DNA of 6,457 nucleotides, taken from Deltaproteobacteria bacterium. Lineage in GTDB: Bacteria > Desulfobacterota > Syntrophia > Syntrophales > UBA2210. The notes under the pieces are model-generated. The model had not been told where the DNA came from. It saw only the letters and a list, made by a program, of their open reading frames with translations, and did no database searches. The stretch lies in contig JAFCZZ010000140.1 of assembly GCA_019314085.1 (NCBI GenBank), positions 1 to 6,457 of the forward strand. The letters are read 5' to 3'. Shown here piece by piece: positions 5,744 to 6,457 of the stretch (the first letter of the stretch is position 1; each line of letters opens with the position of its first letter). Both the position numbers and the translations under genes were made by a program.

Positions 5744-6396
5744 ATGGGCGGGAGTGTCGAAGAGTTCTTGGGCTGAGGTGTTGCTGTGATGGTTTGTGCC
5801 CTCTCCCGCTGCTCCGGGGTCGGGTGTTCGATCTCTTCCAGCTTGCACTTATTGATGTTGTGGATGATCGTCACTTTCTCGAAGTCCACCCCCTTGAGCA
5901 CGTAGAGGTAGAGGATGAAGGCGGCCATGTCCTTGATGGAATACAGCTTCATCAGGGGGCACGTCCAGGGGGAGTCCCTCCATGTCCTGGCGCCGAGATA
6001 CCTGTAGGCCTCGGTGGTGACGTCGGGTATCTGGGTCGGGTCCGCCAGGTGGTACACATACCTGCCAGTGGGGATATAGAAGTGGACGATATAATCCCCC
6101 GGCTTCATGCCCAATGCGTCCTCATAGAGCACAAGCTCGTCCTCAGGGTACAGCTTGAGCCCGCTATCGGCGTTGGAGAGGTCGATCTTCTTGTAGTCGT
6201 CGCCGGGCAGGATGTAGCTGAAGGGGGCAGGAACGAGCACCGTGTCTGTCACCCGGAAGACCTTGCCCCTGGCCCACTTGTGGGAGTCAGGCCACTTGTC
6301 GGTGAACTTGACCCAGCTGTTCTCCTTGAGCAGCAGGTCCTCGGGGCGAATGGAGGTTGCGACCGCGGATAGCGCGGGGCTGATGGTGTGAATCAT
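5740..6396 (-). CDS. unrecognised 218-aa protein, probably virion-associated
   Basis: This is the first complete gene of the visible operon. ATG 6396 has a near-perfect AAGGAGG 5 nt upstream. The N-terminal two thirds are beta-rich with many aromatics (NSWVKFTDKW, FRVTDTVLVPAPFSYILPGD, GDYIVHFYIPTGRYVYHL). Residues about 150-180 turn to a hydrophobic segment (MAAFILYLYVLKGVDFEKVT), too broken by charge for a clear membrane helix. The C-terminus is polar and Pro/Thr/Gln-rich and may be flexible. There is no signal peptide, and no family or catalytic motif is recognised. Its place directly upstream of, and overlapping by 4 nt with, structural genes suggests a virion component such as a head-tail or baseplate part. 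That is context only. Confidence 0.8.
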   Translation of the reverse strand: MIHTISPALSAVATSIRPEDLLLKENSWVKFTDKWPDSHKWARGKVFRVTDTVLVPAPFSYILPGDDYKKIDLSNADSGLKLYPEDELVLYEDALGMKPGDYIVHFYIPTGRYVYHLADPTQIPDVTTEAYRYLGARTWRDSPWTCPLMKLYSIKDMAAFILYLYVLKGVDFEKVTIIHNINKCKLEEIEHPTPEQRERAQTITATPQPKNSSTLPPM

Positions 6397-6401
6397 ATTT
6401 G

Positions 6402-6426
6402 CCTCCTTCTCACCTCTCAGGGAGGT
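6402..6426 (-). promoter_or_regulatory. ribosome site with two competing leader pairings
   Basis: On the minus-strand RNA, AAGGAGG (6402-6408) is the ribosome site for the gene starting at 6396. Upstream, CCTCC (6421-6425) can pair with its GGAGG core across a 14-nt loop. Alternatively the overlapping ACCTC (6422-6426) can pair with the nearer GAGGT (6412-6416) across a 5-nt loop, leaving the ribosome site free. The two are mutually exclusive. Stems of only 5 bp make regulation a guess; the ribosome site itself is certain. Confidence 0.4.
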
Positions 6427-6437
6427 TTTTGATCCGA

Positions 6438-6457
6438 CCCCGTTTTCAGCCCCGTTT
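6438..6457. repeat. two 8-bp direct repeats at the window edge
   Basis: CCCCGTTT occurs on the plus strand at 6438-6445 and 6450-6457, a 12-nt period, just upstream of the first gene's ribosome site. Only two copies are visible because the window ends there. This could be a short iteron, a regulator site, or chance. Confidence 0.35.

Noticed and set aside
5794..6372. 192-aa open frame on the plus strand
   Set aside because: It is antisense to the 218-aa gene, with a His/Val/Gly/Pro-rich composition typical of a mirror frame.
6412..6430. Plus-strand hairpin plus T5 resembling a terminator
   Set aside because: The stem is only 5-6 bp and there is no plus-strand gene for it to serve. The same bases are better explained as leader structure for the minus-strand gene.

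Overview
The window looks like the 3' end of a leftward virion-gene operon from a tailed phage or prophage. Every supported gene is on the minus strand, the gaps are 0 to about 56 nt, several junctions overlap or abut (GTGA, TAGATG, and an ancestral ATGA), and there is one intrinsic terminator at the left end. There are no tRNA, rRNA, CRISPR or transposase signatures. Strong AGGAGG-type ribosome sites point to a bacterial (or possibly archaeal) host. The beta-helix N-terminus and the carboxypeptidase-regulatory-like anchor protein resemble, from memory, viral genes of uncultured Chloroflexi-type subsurface bacteria. That host guess is low confidence.

In transcription order (right to left): an unrecognised 218-aa protein (5740-6396); a small beta-rich protein of about 91 aa (5468-5743); a 153-aa tail-fibre-like protein with three 20-aa repeats and a lectin-like tip (5002-5463); a 291-aa two-part structural protein with a helical N-terminus and beta domains (4115-4990); a 739-aa right-handed beta-helix tailspike-like protein (1866-4085); a possible 18-residue leader peptide (1796-1852); a membrane-anchored protein with two carboxypeptidase-regulatory/transthyretin-like domains (1276-1809); a Cys- and Tyr-rich unknown (585-1265); a 36-aa Cys-containing helical microprotein (387-497); and a 79-aa coiled-coil protein (147-386), followed by the terminator (95-125). 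The natural reading is a host-recognition and adhesion module at the end of the structural operon: fibre, linker/baseplate-like protein, tailspike, then accessory surface proteins.

Two observations stand out. First, an exact 28-bp tandem duplication (593-648) shifts the frame of the Cys/Tyr-rich gene. Removing one copy restores a 247-aa protein whose TGA overlaps the start of the 36-aa gene as ATGA, so the duplication is recent, a switch, or an assembly error. Second, the second beta-sandwich domain of the membrane-anchored protein ends one strand early, and the missing strand is encoded as the first residues of the next gene, behind a strong ribosome site. This is either a gene fission or a split domain that could be completed between two proteins.
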